Origin: Euborellia annulipes
Taxonomy: Eukaryota > Arthropoda > Insecta > Dermaptera > Anisolabididae
Assembly: GCA_023213315.1 (NCBI GenBank)
Contig: JAKCPI010009369.1
Location: 1 to 64,000, forward strand
Direction: 5' to 3'
DNA: 64,000 bases
The notes below the pieces were generated by a model. The model made no database searches, was not told the origin of the DNA, and saw only the letters and a list, made by a program, of their open reading frames with translations. Shown here piece by piece: positions 43,404-54,609 of the stretch; position 1 is the first letter of the stretch, and each line of letters starts with the position of its first letter. Both the position numbers and the translations under genes were made by a program.

Positions 43404-43764
43404 GAGATATATTTAGTTTCCCATTGCACCTAAGTTGACCACGCGATTTATAGATGGCGCTGAGCTACGAATCCTTCCTCATCAGTAAAGTGTACTTCAA
43501 ACAATTTTCACGAAAAATTTCACTGATATACTCTTTGAAAAACATCAAAAAAATAGTTGATTTATGAATTTTAATCAAAATCGTTGGAGCGGTTTTAGAG
43601 AAAATCGAAAAAACTGAAAAAGTACATTAGTAAAGTACTAGTAATTTTTGGCCGATTTTGTTCAAAAGCTTATTTTCACCCTTTGGGAGAGTGCCTAACT
43701 CAAATATAAAATTTCAACCTCTTAGCTCTTTTCGTTCCTGAGATATTTCATAAAAATCTCTACA

Positions 43765-43908
43765 CAAGGGCGGATACAAGGGGGGGGGGGGGGTAAAGGG
43801 GATAATTACCCCCCTGAGATTTGAAAAAAAATTTATTTTTAATGTAAAATTTTAAAAATTAATACTTAAAAATTTGTTTTGCATTTATAACCTCTGGATC
43901 CGCCCTTG
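43765..43908. mobile_element. hAT-type MITE, TSD TCTCTACA, nested in family A
   Basis: Ends CAAGGGCGGATACAAGG and CAAGGGCGGATCCAGAGG (read inward), perfect duplication TCTCTACA (43757-43764 and 43909-43916), a 14-G run next to the left end, 144 bp in all. Other family A copies show the uninterrupted site. Confidence 0.9.
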
Positions 43909-43984
43909 TCTCTACATCGAATTTTTGACATGATCGCAATACTTTCTCTATATATTTCATATATATAGGGTAAGAGAAAGTAAA

Positions 43985-44985
43985 AATAAAAATTACATGT
44001 CAAAATTCAAGAGAAAATATTAATTAATTATTAAATGGCAAATCAAAGATAAATGTTTCTACCAAACCCCTTTGACAATATCTATTAAAAATAAAACGGT
44101 GATATTTCCCTTTTTAATCCTTTACTTTTTGGTGGGTTCAAATGACCTCAAAAATAGAAATTTGTATACATGAATAACAATAATAGATGTGAATTCATAT
44201 AATTTATGATAATTCCCCGATCGTTATTTGATCTTTTGTTTTGTTTTTGGATTATTCGAAATGAAATGCAAGTGATGGATGCTGATGAGTCAGTAACACG
44301 ATGGAATTGTGTTGCACAGAGAGAGAGAAAGAGAGAAACACGTTCCGATATGCAGCAGGGAGATAAATAAATACATGAGAACATGACTCACCACAAAGGG
44401 AAATCAGACTTTGTTTTATGTTTGATGTATGTGTGAGAGAGAAGAGAGTGGGGGGGGGGGGGGCATGCCGTTAAATGGCAAATTAATTAATTCATAAGGT
44501 AATACTTTAAATTATAAAATATAATACATAATAATGAAAGTATAAATAAATAAGTTACTAAAATCCTTATTAAAATACGTATCTTATCTTATTTTACTAT
44601 TCCCCTAATTTTATTTAATCAAGAAAAATGAAATATTAAATTAAGTACCGTAATTAATCAGAAATAGCATGCATTTTAATTTCGAAATTTATAATAACTT
44701 GTTAACCAGCATTTATTTATGAGAATTTAATGGTAATTTGAAGAATCACAATTATTAGGTGTTTCAAGAAGTTATAGCGAATGTGATTTGGAAAGTTTGA
44801 CCATTTCCCTCTTTCATATTATTCTGTTTATGCTCTTTGTGGTTTCCAATGAACTGTAAGTTAGTTGCAAGGGTTAAGGGAAAAGTTTCAAGTCTCTAAA
44901 TAGAGGAACTTTGGGCAAGACGGAGTAGGGAAGTAAGATGGGGTACCATGGCTACTTCAAAAAACCTTAAAAGAAACATTCACAC
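43985..44985. other. No gene seen; poly-G at about 44450-44463
   Basis: AT-rich with a GA-rich, G-run part (AGAGAGAAGAGAGTGGGGGG). From about 44750 the text becomes more complex and may be the upstream part of the transposon relic that follows (TTGGGCAAGACGGAGTAGGG). Confidence 0.4.
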
Positions 44986-45165
44986 TCATCATCATCAGAA
45001 GATTCAGAGGCTGAATGTATTTATTGTGGATATTTATATTCTCAGTCTACTGAAGGATGGATCCAGTGCTTGAAGTGCAACAAAATGGGCTCACAATTCA
45101 TGTGCAGGTGAAGAAGATGAAGCCCGAAGCTAGGCATCTTTGTGTTTTGTGGGTTTAGACTAGCA
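44986..45165 (+). pseudogene. Broken transposase C-terminus with PHD-like zinc finger
   Basis: The frame from the TCATCATCATCA run reads SSSSEDSEAECIYCGYLYSQ, then STEGWIQCLKCNK. After a one-base frame change it reads WAHNSCAGEEDEARS and then a stop. The pattern Cys-x2-Cys, Trp-x2-Cys-x2-Cys, Trp-Ala-His-x2-Cys is the zinc finger that often ends pogo/Tigger-like and related DDE transposases in insects. The final Cys pair is damaged. One frameshift and a stop make it non-functional. No catalytic domain was found upstream. Confidence 0.7.
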
Positions 45166-46176
45166 TACACCAGAGTCATGCATTAACGTGACCACACCCC
45201 ATGGGGCAAAAAAAAAAATGAAATAATTGGCACTTTGAGTTAAAAAATTTATTTTCCCTAAAAAAAGGTAAAATATTTTCAGGGGCAAAAAAAGTTCAAA
45301 AAAAAAAAAGTTTAAATGAAAAAAAATTTTAAACCTTAGTAATGTACTAATATATGAGATTTTTTCTATGACTTAACCACTGTAATTATGAATAAATTTA
45401 AAATAGTTTTTTAAAAAGGTTTTAAATGAAAGTGTTTATTTTAAAATAAACACCATTATTTGATTTGTTGTAGTTTGTCGAGAGAATCTTAATAAAACGG
45501 ATGTCAGTGTTAATTCAGAGGATGGACTACTCGTACTATCAACCCTGTTCTCTCACAAGGGTGGACATGTAGTTAGTTTGCTGACATAATACAACTCAGC
45601 CTCTGGCCCCTCGAGAGGTCAACCCTCACAGGCAAAGAGCTCTTTCTATATACTAACCGAAACAAAACTAAACAAGGAAAATATATTGGGTTAAATAAGA
45701 AACAAAAATTTGAATAAATTCAATAGTACTGCATTTTAAGAAATAATGAAAATTATTTTTCGATATTATGCATCATAAATAAAAAATTTGATTATAAATA
45801 TAATATCTAGAAAATAATATTAACAACCCTTTAGGAAAATCCAAAAAAAAAAGTCAAATCTTTCCTCAGATATTAAATAGGCTTAATTTATTATAGGCAA
45901 AACAAAATAAGGCTATGATGATTTAAATGTGTATTTATTCCGAGTCATTACCCTAATAATTATGACATGTACGATCATTAAATTGCTCTTGTCAAGGACG
46001 TATCTTCCGACCTTTTGTTTACATACATTTCTTGCTTTGCAAACCGTTCGTTCTCATTACAATAGAGTCAAATAATATTCAATTCATTAATTAGAATAGA
46101 CCGAGGGGTCTGGCAAAAGGATTAAAGCAAGAGCCACCACGATCGTTGTGGTCAAGAAATGCCAAGCGAAACCTAG
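45166..46176. other. No gene seen
   Basis: The first part (ACCCCATGGGGC, A-rich) may be the 3' end of the transposon relic. The stretch 45520-45650 (CAACCCTGTTCTCTCACAAG, TCTGGCCCCTCGAGAGG) is complex and unassigned. The rest is AT-rich. Confidence 0.4.
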
Positions 46177-46184
46177 GTTGGGTG

Positions 46185-46355
46185 CATGGGCGTAACTAGG
46201 AGGGTGCCGTGGCCCCTCCCCCAAAAGGCTCGTGACCTCCCCCCCCCAGAAAGCTCCAGCCTCAAGAAAAATTGAGAAAATATGGGGCCTTCCAGGCCCC
46301 CCAGAGAATAGTTGGTCCCATGGCCCCCCAGCCAAATTCTCTAGTTACGCCCATG
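46185..46355. mobile_element. hAT-type MITE, TSD GTTGGGTG
   Basis: Ends CATGGGCGTAACTAG on both strands, perfect duplication GTTGGGTG (46177-46184 and 46356-46363), 171 bp with C-run blocks. It is the same family as the apex element at 28958-29157. The minus frame of 82 codons across it is a by-product. Confidence 0.92.
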
Positions 46356-46363
46356 GTTGGGTG

Positions 46364-46679
46364 GCCGCGAGAAATCAGATTGTTAAACGTCTCTAATATC
46401 GGTAAAATATAATTTAAAATTATTATGTATAAACAAACCTCTAAATGGCCTCAGCAATTGAAAGGGGGAATTAAAAAAAAAAATAATTAGAATAATAACT
46501 AGCCTATTTAACAAAACCAAATTAAAAAAATAAAAAATTTGCAGCATCGAAATTTGAATGATAAAAAATATCTATTTCACTTTTAGCATTAGTAAATATA
46601 TAGGCCTATGGTACATAATTAAAAAATAAATTTTTTAAAATATAATACTTAAAATTTGATTTGTATAATATATTTTTTT
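46364..46679. other. No gene seen
   Basis: AT-rich spacer. Confidence 0.5.
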
Positions 46680-46912
46680 ACGTTCTTTTACCTATACTGT
46701 ATGTAATATATATATGAAAAATTTTGTTGTTGAGGACGTTGATGGAAATACTCGTTTTGATTCCATAAAAGTGGGTGGGTCTCTCAAAATGGTCTGTCTG
46801 AGTGTGTGTTCAAATTTATTTCGACACAAAAAATCTGGTAAAAAAGTACAAAATGGAACTTTATATTACGGAAGAGAAAGTTGTGTGCTGTGTGACCAGT
46901 CACAGCAGATTA
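46680..46912 (-). mobile_element. Family A repeat, shortened and diverged
   Basis: A decayed H2 stem (TTCTTTTACCTATACTG) is followed by GGTGGGTCTCTCAAAATGGT and GTCTGTCTGAGTG, then directly by TTCGACACAAAAAATCTGGT and the right part of H1. The middle is deleted. The 101-codon frame 46714-47019 is this repeat read through and not a gene. Confidence 0.75.
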
Positions 46913-47620
46913 CCGAGGGAGTCCCCCGAAAAACTCTGGATTCGCCCTTGATACTACACTTGTATATAAGATATCATTTTGTCCCAAGAGTTTATAAAAA
47001 TAGTCAGACAAAAATGTAAATTATTATTTAAGTAGCCTAAATTATTATTATATTTTTTTTATTTTCTATTTTATTGTATTTTTCCTTCCATTTGATAAAT
47101 CCATTTGAATGAGAAGAGAAGGATTCTGGCTCCATCATCATCAACCGACGTCATAAGGGTGGCACCCTCAAGCAATTTATTATTTCGGGGGAGATCCTTA
47201 TTGACTTTGGTAATATAAAAAAAATAGATTCATTTTTTTGCTATGGAAGGAGAAAAAATAATAACGCTATGAAATCGATATTATGATACAAATGATAGAA
47301 ATAAAAAAAACTTACTATTTAGAGTATTTAATCCAAAAATTCAATAATGATTGACAATTTGGAATATCAACATTCCAGAAACTAAAAAAAAACTAACAGA
47401 GCTAAGATTCAGTATGATATCAAACTGTTACTTTTAAAGGACACTAATTAAAAAATAAAGATGAATTTTTGAAAATGTATTTTCTATTTCATTATATAAA
47501 CTTCAGAATCAATTTAGTTAGCTTTTTCCAAAGACAAAACAAACTTAATTAAAAAATATGGATAACTCAGATAAATTAAATTAAAAAAACTTTTTGTAAC
47601 ACAAATTAACTAATTATACA
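46913..47620. other. No gene seen
   Basis: AT-rich. The part at 47100-47210 (CGACGTCATAAGGGTGGCAC) is more complex but unassigned. Confidence 0.45.
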
Positions 47621-47628
47621 CAGTAGAG

Positions 47629-47901
47629 CGCGTTTCCAAACTGTGAGGGCGGCTCCTAGGGAGGCGCGGACTAGTCAAAAGGGAGGCGCGAATATTTCCC
47701 ACCAGGACCAATTTTCCAAATGATTGCAGTTTTAATATAAATAAGAATAAATAAAATAATTTTTTATATAAATTTATATTTTTTAGCATTAAAAATTTTT
47801 GTTTTTGTATTATTTTATAAAATGGGGGGGGGGGGGGAGAAGGCGTCATAAGATAAATATTTTTAAGGGAGGCGTCGTAACATAAAGTTTGGAAACCACT
47901 G
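47629..47901. mobile_element. hAT-type MITE, imperfect TSD CAGTAGAG/CAGCAGAG
   Basis: CGTTTCCAAACTGTGAGGGC at the left and CAGTGGTTTCCAAACTTTAT at the right (read inward), with CTCCTAGGGAGGCGCG and GGGAGGCGTCGTAAC subterminal blocks. Flanks 47621-47628 and 47902-47909 differ by one base. A 13-G run lies inside. It is the third member of the 12202-15266 family. Confidence 0.85.
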
Positions 47902-47909
47902 CAGCAGAG

Positions 47910-48725
47910 TGTATCATAAAAAAACTTTTGAAATTCAAAATTTTAAGTTAATAAAAAGCTGTCACATTTACACCAATGAATATTAGTTGAATTGAAAAAT
48001 ATCTCTATCTTCTAAATATGTTTCAATGAGACTAAAAAAATTTTTTTTGTAAATTTGTGATCATAGACTTCTACTTGAAATATTAAAAAAAAAAAAAGTT
48101 CTTCGTGTTACATTCAAATAAATAGAAAATTTTTTTATTATAATTATTTTAAAAAATTTTTTATCCTCAAATCCTTGTTTATTATTATTATTATTATTAT
48201 TTGAGATCTAATTTTCTCCATTATCTTATAAAATAAACTTGTGAAATTTTACATTATAGAGCTAATAAATGAAAGAATAATCGAACCTAATACAAATTTT
48301 TTTATATAATTATACATTTTTATAATAACCCATGAGATAGATAGAAAAATAATAGTTATTATAAATTTCCCATTTTATTTTCTTGGTATAACATCAAATC
48401 TTCTTGATTTCTTTTTCCTTGTAATAGATTCGAGTAAGCTATCATTTTTTATTTTTTCCCTATTTATTAAGTTGTTAAGGAAAAGAAAATTTATTATAAA
48501 ATAGGTGGGTGGTCCTTAAACTTAAATGTAACATTAAGATTTAGTGGTGAGTTCTTGGACTGGGAGAAAACCACCATTGTTAAGCAAAGCCAAGTACTGT
48601 TAAACCAAGAATAGCGAACTCTGAGGGAGAGATGTGTTAATGGGCAAAATAGTCACCATAATTCATAATGATTTATCATTCATTGTATTTTAAATAAGTT
48701 TAAGTCAAAACAATTAATTTTAAAT
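47910..48725. other. No gene seen; (TTA)n at about 48179-48202
   Basis: AT-rich with an ATT microsatellite. TTAGTGGTGAGTTCTTGGAC near 48540 is unassigned. Confidence 0.5.
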
Positions 48726-49155
48726 TTTACTTTCTCTTATCTATGTATATATGTAATAGTATATACCGGTATATATAGAGAGAAAGTATTGGATTCATGC
48801 CAAAAATTCGATGTCGAGATTTTGATGGATATACACGTTTTGAGGTCCCTTGAATCGAGTTCTGTGTCTGTCTGTCGGTGTGTGTCTGTGAACAAAATAT
48901 CTCAAGAACGAACGCAGATTGAAATTTTATATTTAAGTTCCATCCCTATGGCACGTAACACGAAGCATTTGAACAAAATCGACCAAAGAGTACTAGTACT
49001 TTACTGGTGTACTTTTTCAGTTTTTTTAAATTTTCTCAAAATTCGCTCCAACGATTTTGATTAAAATTCATAAATCAATTATTTTTTAGTTGTTCTTTAA
49101 AATGTATATTCTCATTTTTTTGTTCGAAGTACACTTTACTCTTGTACTTCATAGG
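48726..49155 (-). mobile_element. Family A repeat, H2 half
   Basis: A complete H2 with an enlarged loop (TACTTTCTCTTATCTATGTA, then TATAGAGAGAAAGTATTGG), followed by consensus blocks to TTCATAGGAACA. The H1 half is missing. The 91-codon frame from 48789 is a read-through of this block and mirrors those at 22018 and 22828. Confidence 0.85.
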
Positions 49156-50080
49156 AACAACATCAAAACATCTAACCACGTGTTAGCCTCACTAATTGTT
49201 AAATCTTAAATAAAGTTTATTTTTGCTCGTTAACAGAAATCCTTTTATTAATATTCCCTAATAAAATCAAACAAATTTTACGTGGGGCTTAATCAAACCC
49301 CACAAAATCTAAGAACCACCGCAAACCTCTCCTCTCAACCGAACAATTAATAATATATGATTAAAAAATTAGAAAATAAAAAAATTCAAAATTTTGCACT
49401 AGGCCTATAACAATTAAAATGACATGTCTAACAATTCATAATCTTTTTTTTATTAATTTTAAAATTTTTTTTTACTATGTTTTTACCGGCGGGCCTGGCA
49501 ACAAGAAAGGACAACACCACCATGATAAACAACGCTAGAAAATCGAAAATCGGGGATCCCCGAAAAACAAGACTGTTGAACACCCGCCGGAATCTATAGA
49601 TAATTACTATAATATTTTAAAATTCTAAATGCTCTCTGTAGTCGAAAGAGTATAATTAATTTAAAAAATAAATCTTTTTTCATATCCCTTTCAAAAATAA
49701 AGGGAGAGACTTATTTTTGGAACAGAGAGGGTAAGGGTCACGTCAGACAAATTAAATTATGTTTTTAAATATTGATTGACTCTATGGGGCCCTGCCATTT
49801 TCATCCCAATTCTCACGTCCAGATGATTTAAGTATACTTTAAGCCATTTTAAGTTAAACTCCCTTTCTCTCATTTTTAGAATTTAATCCTGCCTTATTTA
49901 TCTATCTATCCTATTTCCCACCAAGTTAAATGATTCAATTATTTTTCCGTGACATCTTCTTCTCTCTTTGATTCACTTGATGTGAACTTCACTTCCTAAA
50001 TAGTAAAATAAATACTTCCTGTGAATGCACAATTGCTCAAGAGTTTTTTTCTCTCTCTAGCTTTTAATTGATTTCAGGGT
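49156..50080. other. No gene seen; small inverted-repeat element at 49486-49590
   Basis: CCGGCGGGCCTGGCAAC and GTTGAACACCCGCCGG bound 105 bp of more GC-rich DNA, probably a very short MITE. The remainder is AT-rich. Confidence 0.45.
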
Positions 50081-50198
50081 CATAGTAGATGACATTATCT
50101 TATAAAATAAAGACAAAAAAATATGTCAAACGGCGACGGCTATTTTTGATTAAAGTAAAAGTGATTTTTTTTAAACTATACGATCAGATTATCGAGCT

Positions 50199-50450
50199 TT
50201 ATTTAATTAGTTTGGAAATCACATCACTAACAAGAGGAGTGCACAGCCTTCCCCTCCCCGATTTGAACGAAAAAATTTTATGTGTAGTACTTGATGAAAA
50301 ACAAATTCTGTTAAAGCGAGATAATGCGCGTTCTCCTAAAAAAAAAAATGTTAAAGATTTGCCAGCATGTCTTAAGCCGTTGCGGAGAAGCATATTTCTA
50401 ATAGCATTCCTAATATTTTCATTGCTTTTATGATCAATATCATCCAGCAT
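50199..50450 (-). repeat. Inverted duplicate, left copy, with an open minus frame
   Basis: The minus frame (83 codons) includes IRNMLLRNGLRHAGKSL. The block GCAACGGCTTAAGACATGCT recurs in the opposite orientation at 50640-50800, where the same frame gives RNMFLHNGLKHAGKSL before a stop. That the amino acids stay similar in that piece hints at an old coding sequence such as a transposase, but I do not recognise the family. A 114-codon plus frame overlaps it and is less convincing. Confidence 0.4.
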
Positions 50451-50639
50451 CTTGCAAAGCCACTACTGATTAAAATTATTAATATTACAATTTTTTAATA
50501 TGTAACGTTTGTTGTAATAATAAAAAATGCATGGTATACAAATTTCTTTGATTTATTTTCGCTCTTTATATATTTTGACCTTTATGTATTATTAACAATT
50601 AATGCTAGTATGTAGAGGAGGTAGTGTAGTAGAAGAACA

Positions 50640-50800
50640 CTACCAAGTTAGCCATCAAAGCTTTTAGAAATATGTTTCTTCACAACGGCTTAAAACATGC
50701 TGGCAAATCTTTAACATCTTGAGAAGCGCATTCTCACGCTTTAACATAATTTGTTTTTCACTAATAAGTAATACACATAAAAAATTCCGTTAAAATCCCT
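50640..50800 (+). repeat. Inverted duplicate, right copy
   Basis: TTAGAAATATGTTTCTTCAC, then AACGGCTTAAAACATGCTGG and TTCTCACGCTTTAACATAAT match the minus strand of 50199-50450 with gaps. A stop follows RNMFLHNGLKHAGKSL here. About 200 bp of AT-rich sequence separates the copies. Confidence 0.55.
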
Positions 50801-51798
50801 TGTAAGATCGTTAAGTCAAGTAAGAATTTTAGAATAGTTTAATTCTAGTTGTAGCCTTAGGTCAAAGTTCAAATGAATATGGACTATAAACAAATAAATT
50901 CTAATTGTTAGCCTCTTGGATAAAAATCAATTTTATCGAACTGATTGGGGATCTGAACTCACAACTCTTAAAGCTATCAATTTGAAAGAGATATCGTCCA
51001 ATTATAACTATTCAATTACATAAAGTAAAGTCTAGTGGCGTCCATAGAAGGAAAAGTAAAAAGCATATGAAATAAATTTAAAGAAGTCATCAATTTAATG
51101 AATAACAACCAATTAATGAAAGTAAAATAATAAGTATAATTTCTCTATTAATGAGTCAATAAATTAAAGTTATTAACGATGAATAGTATCAGAGAAATCG
51201 GATCAAAAATATTGATATCAAGGTATGAATAATAGCTATTATATTTGTATTTTAATTAAAATTATATAAACCTAATTTTCCATTTAGAGTTAGTAGATTC
51301 AGCTAGGATATTAGTATAAAAGAAAAAAAATGAGTTCGCGTTAGCTTAAACCTACTAGAGAGGCAACATAAATGACCAACTAATTAATTTTCCTATTAAT
51401 TGCTCTAAATTTTTTGAGTAAATACAGGCCTAAAGGTTAATTTTTCGACAACATTAAAGTATTAATCAAAAAATTCATTTTAATCGGTTTAACTGGTGGT
51501 CAGAAAATGTTTATTTTTTGACAATTCAAAATTAAATAAAATTTCTTTTTATTTAATCTTCTGGCTGCTGCCTCTCCCGGATCCTCAATTATTTTTTTTT
51601 TTTTGATTTTTCAAAAAATACATTATCGGTAGTGAGAAATTTCTTTGTCAAAATAAATTAAAAATTTTTTATTAAAAAAGAAAAAAAAATTAAAAAGAAA
51701 ACAGAAGGGGGGGGGGAATAAAACCCCCTCTCCCATAAAAAAAAGCACAAATACTTCATTGTATGTATAATTTTTTTAGGCCTGTTAAATGGTGAGCT
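50801..51798. other. No gene seen
   Basis: AT-rich; CTGGCTGCTGCCTCTCCCGG near 51562 stands out. Poly-T at about 51592-51604 and a G run at about 51708-51717. Confidence 0.5.
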
Positions 51799-52028
51799 CT
51801 CGAGTAAAAATGATTAAAAATGATCGAGGGGTCCACACCACCCCAAGGACACACAGGGATACGCACGCCCGCACCAGGGATACCCTCAGTAGATCGAAAG
51901 TGACCAGAAGAAAGATGGGTGTCCCTGGTAACGGGCGTGTGTATCCCTGTGTGTTCCTCAAGGTTCACTATGCAGACCTGCTGCGGGCGTGTGTATCCCT
52001 CGATCATTTTTAATCATTTTTACTCGGG
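51799..52028. mobile_element. Palindromic MITE of the GAGTAAAAATGATT family, long copy
   Basis: CGAGTAAAAATGATTAAAAA at the left and its inverse at the right, with GGGATACACACGCCCG-type blocks in both halves and an extra internal repeat (GGGCGTGTGTATCCCT occurs twice). The element sits in the loop of a family A H2 hairpin, whose right stem (GATAAGACAAAGTA) follows. The second copy is at 54340-54485. Frames of 74 and 83 codons on opposite strands are by-products. Confidence 0.8.
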
Positions 52029-52764
52029 TATATATAGATAAGACAAAGTAAAATTAGTTAATTTCAAAATATTACTAGACTCGCATTCATAATATTCATG
52101 TTCACTTTCTCATTTGTCCGTAAAGTAAATTTTTAATAAAAAAAACATTTATTATTTTTCTCTTGATATTATTTTTCACAATTTGTTGAATATTTAACCA
52201 ATAAAAAACTTTTTCATATGAAATCTAATCGAGTTAAAGGCCCCAGAAGCCGCGTAGTTGGTTTTATATTAGAAAATGTTGAATGGTGTCTAAACACGTG
52301 TTCTTATGCTAATTTTTAACACGTATTTATGTTTTAAATCGTGGAAATTATTCTCTTTAAAAAAAAAAAAGTTTTCTCATTTATTCAATGGGCAAAGAGA
52401 CACACAAAGTTAAAAAAGTATCTTTTATTTATTAGAAAACTTTTCCTTTAATTCTTCTCCTTTTCTTTTTGCCTCTCTCACTCGACTGGAATTGATCTGT
52501 TAATTTGTAAAAGAGATAAATATGGCATTAAAGCCATTCCAAGGGGCTTTAATTCAAATGGAGACGACATAACTCGGAAAAAAAAATTTATTCACAAACA
52601 AAAACTTTTTATTTTAAATTAATATTTCCGTTGAAAAAAAAAATATTGACTGAAACAAATTTCTAATTAGTAAAAATGCAAGATGAAAACATCTCAATAC
52701 TAATTAAGAATGGTGAATAATAAATAGGATAATATACCCGTATAATTAGTCTTATTTACTAAAA
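52029..52764. other. H2 remnant, then no gene seen
   Basis: The remnant ATATATAGATAAGACAAAGT is followed by AT-rich DNA to the next family A copy. Confidence 0.5.
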
Positions 52765-53315
52765 AAATCTGATGTGACTGGTCGCACAGCACACAACTTT
52801 CTCTTACCCTTCGGCAAGAGAAAGTTGTGTTTGTGCTTGTCACACCAGATTTTTTGTGTCGACATATATTTAGTTTCCGACAGTACGGCACATTCGAATT
52901 TCAAGATATAAAATGTATAATTATGGGAAAATATTTATATTTTGTTACCATGGCAACCATTTTTCCTATCTTCCCTATGAAATACAAAAGTAAAGTGGTC
53001 TTCAGAAGATTTCAATGGCAAAATGAGAATATACATTTTAAATAGCATCTAAAAAATAATTTGATTTTTGAATTTTAATCAAAATCGTTAGAGAGAATTT
53101 TGAGAAAATCGAAAAAAACTGGAAAAAGTGCAACAGTAAAGAATTAGTAGTTTTTGGCCGATTTCGTCCAAAAGCTTCGAATCACGTCCCAGGGGGGTAT
53201 CTTACTTAAATATAAAATTTCAACCTCATAGCTCTTTTTGGTTCTAGTGATATTTTGTCCACAGACAGACCATGTCGCGAAAACCACTTTTTTGGATTCA
53301 GGGAACCTCAAAACT
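52765..53315 (+). mobile_element. Family A repeat, intact H1, H2 missing
   Basis: H1 is the best preserved in the window: AATCTGATGTGACTGGTCGC, AACTTTCTCTTACCC, loop TTC, GGCAAGAGAAAGTTGTG, GTCACACCAGATTTT. The order of internal blocks matches the consensus to GGAACCTCAAAAC, where it stops short of H2. Confidence 0.9.
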
Positions 53316-53961
53316 AGAGAAGGAAAAAAAAATTGAAATTTAAAGGATAAAGTCCTGTTTGGGGATTTGGCAAATATGTTTTCTCCCTAGCATAGAAGAG
53401 GTTGGATAAAAGAAACCGGGTGGAACCAGAAATTAGGATTAGCTCGTTAGCTAGTAATACACTTAGAAGGAGGAGTTAGAGATAGAAAATGATGCAACTT
53501 CACGGGATGCCGGTAGATGGCTACGGCTAGAGGCCTGTTGGGTTTGAGGTGTGTGTCTTCGTGCACGAAAGCACTTTGGGGATGCCGATATGAATATTAT
53601 TTAATAATAATTAATATTCCAATTGAAACAAAATGAGAAAAATTATACATTATTGAAATTTTATAATATTACTATTTTAGTTTGCAATTCACCAGCATAA
53701 GAGTAAAATTAGAAAAATTTGTTAAGAATTTAATTAAGTTTTAATAGAATTTTATGAGTAATGTTAATATACGTATATTTCCCCTTACATTCTAGCAACA
53801 ATCATTTTGATAGTACCACTCTTCCCCCTTTCCATTAGAGCTTATTTATTATTAAAGAAAATATTTGCACGTGTCCCTTGGATTAGTGACGAAGTTTTTT
53901 CATAAACCAGTCGTTTGCTTATCCTGAGATTTTATATTGTCTTTATAACGATTTTCTATAC
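53316..53961. other. No gene seen; complex part at 53400-53610
   Basis: The text GCCGGTAGATGGCTACGGCT, GAGGCCTGTTGGGTTTGAGG and CGTGCACGAAAGCACTTTGG is more balanced than its surroundings and does not repeat in the window. It could be a fragment of an unrecognised element. There is no open frame with a domain. Confidence 0.4.
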
Positions 53962-54272
53962 CAGGGGCGGGCAAACATTTTGCTTACGGAGGGCTAAAGT
54001 GATAACTTAATTGCTTCCGAGGGGGAGGGGGGCGCTATAATATATATATATAGTAAGTTATGTCTACTTCAATTACATTTCATAAAAGTATTTTTAAATG
54101 AATACAAATAAGTAGTTTTTCATTCTTAACACTGTATTACAAATGTAAATGGCATTTTACAAAATAAAGTGAAGAAAATTACAATTAGTCGTTATTACAT
54201 AAATTTATCATAATAATTTTAACATAGGATCGCAATAATATGACCTGAAGGGCCGTAGTTTGCCCACCCCTG
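53962..54272. mobile_element. hAT-type MITE, imperfect TSD TTCTATAC/GCCTATAC
   Basis: CAGGGGCGGGCAAACATTTT and CAGGGGTGGGCAAACTACGG (read inward) bound 311 bp. Six of the eight flanking bases match. Subterminal GGAGGGCTAAAGTG and GAAGGGCCGTAG are typical of this group. Confidence 0.82.
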
Positions 54273-54339
54273 GCCTATACATATTGAAGAATTTTTCATG
54301 TCTTCTAAGTTTTTGATATTGATGAACATAATCCATAAT

Positions 54340-54485
54340 ACCTGAGTAAAAATGATTAAAAATGATCGAGGGATCCACACGCCCGGACTAGGGACACAGT
54401 TTTCCTCTGGTCGCTTTCGATTTATGTTACTGTGTCCCTGGTGCGGGCGTGTGGATCCTCGATTTAATCATTTTTACTCTGGTAA
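54340..54485. mobile_element. Palindromic MITE of the GAGTAAAAATGATT family, short copy
   Basis: TACCTGAGTAAAAATGATTA at the left and TACCAGAGTAAAAATGATTA (read inward) at the right, with GGATCCACACGCCCG facing GGGCGTGTGGATCC. About 146 bp with a short centre. It allows the true ends of the copy at 51799 to be set. Confidence 0.8.
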
Positions 54486-54609
54486 ATTTACTTTGGTTTT
54501 CCACAGGTGAAAAAAGTTTTATTTAAAATTTAATAAAATCCTAAAAATCTATCTCGATGTAATTCGATAATAAGTCGAAATCGATTGATCGACTATTTGC
54601 ATATAGACT

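Larger units (their letters stand above)
43118..43984 (+). mobile_element. Family A repeat with two insertions
   Basis: H1 is complete and well paired (AATCTGGTGTGACTGGTCGC, stem CTTTCTCTTA, TAAGAGAAAGT-like inverse, GTCACACCAGATTTT). H2 is complete (TACTTTCTCTATATATTTCA, ending GGTAAGAGAAAGTA). Insertions lie at 43229-43403 and 43765-43908, and part of the core is deleted. Confidence 0.88.

Noticed and set aside
46714..47019. 101-codon protein
   Set aside because: It reads through a family A fragment, including the H1 hairpin.
50089..50433. 114-codon plus-strand protein
   Set aside because: Low-complexity Leu/Lys/Ile-rich frame lying opposite the more plausible minus-strand frame of an inverted duplicate.
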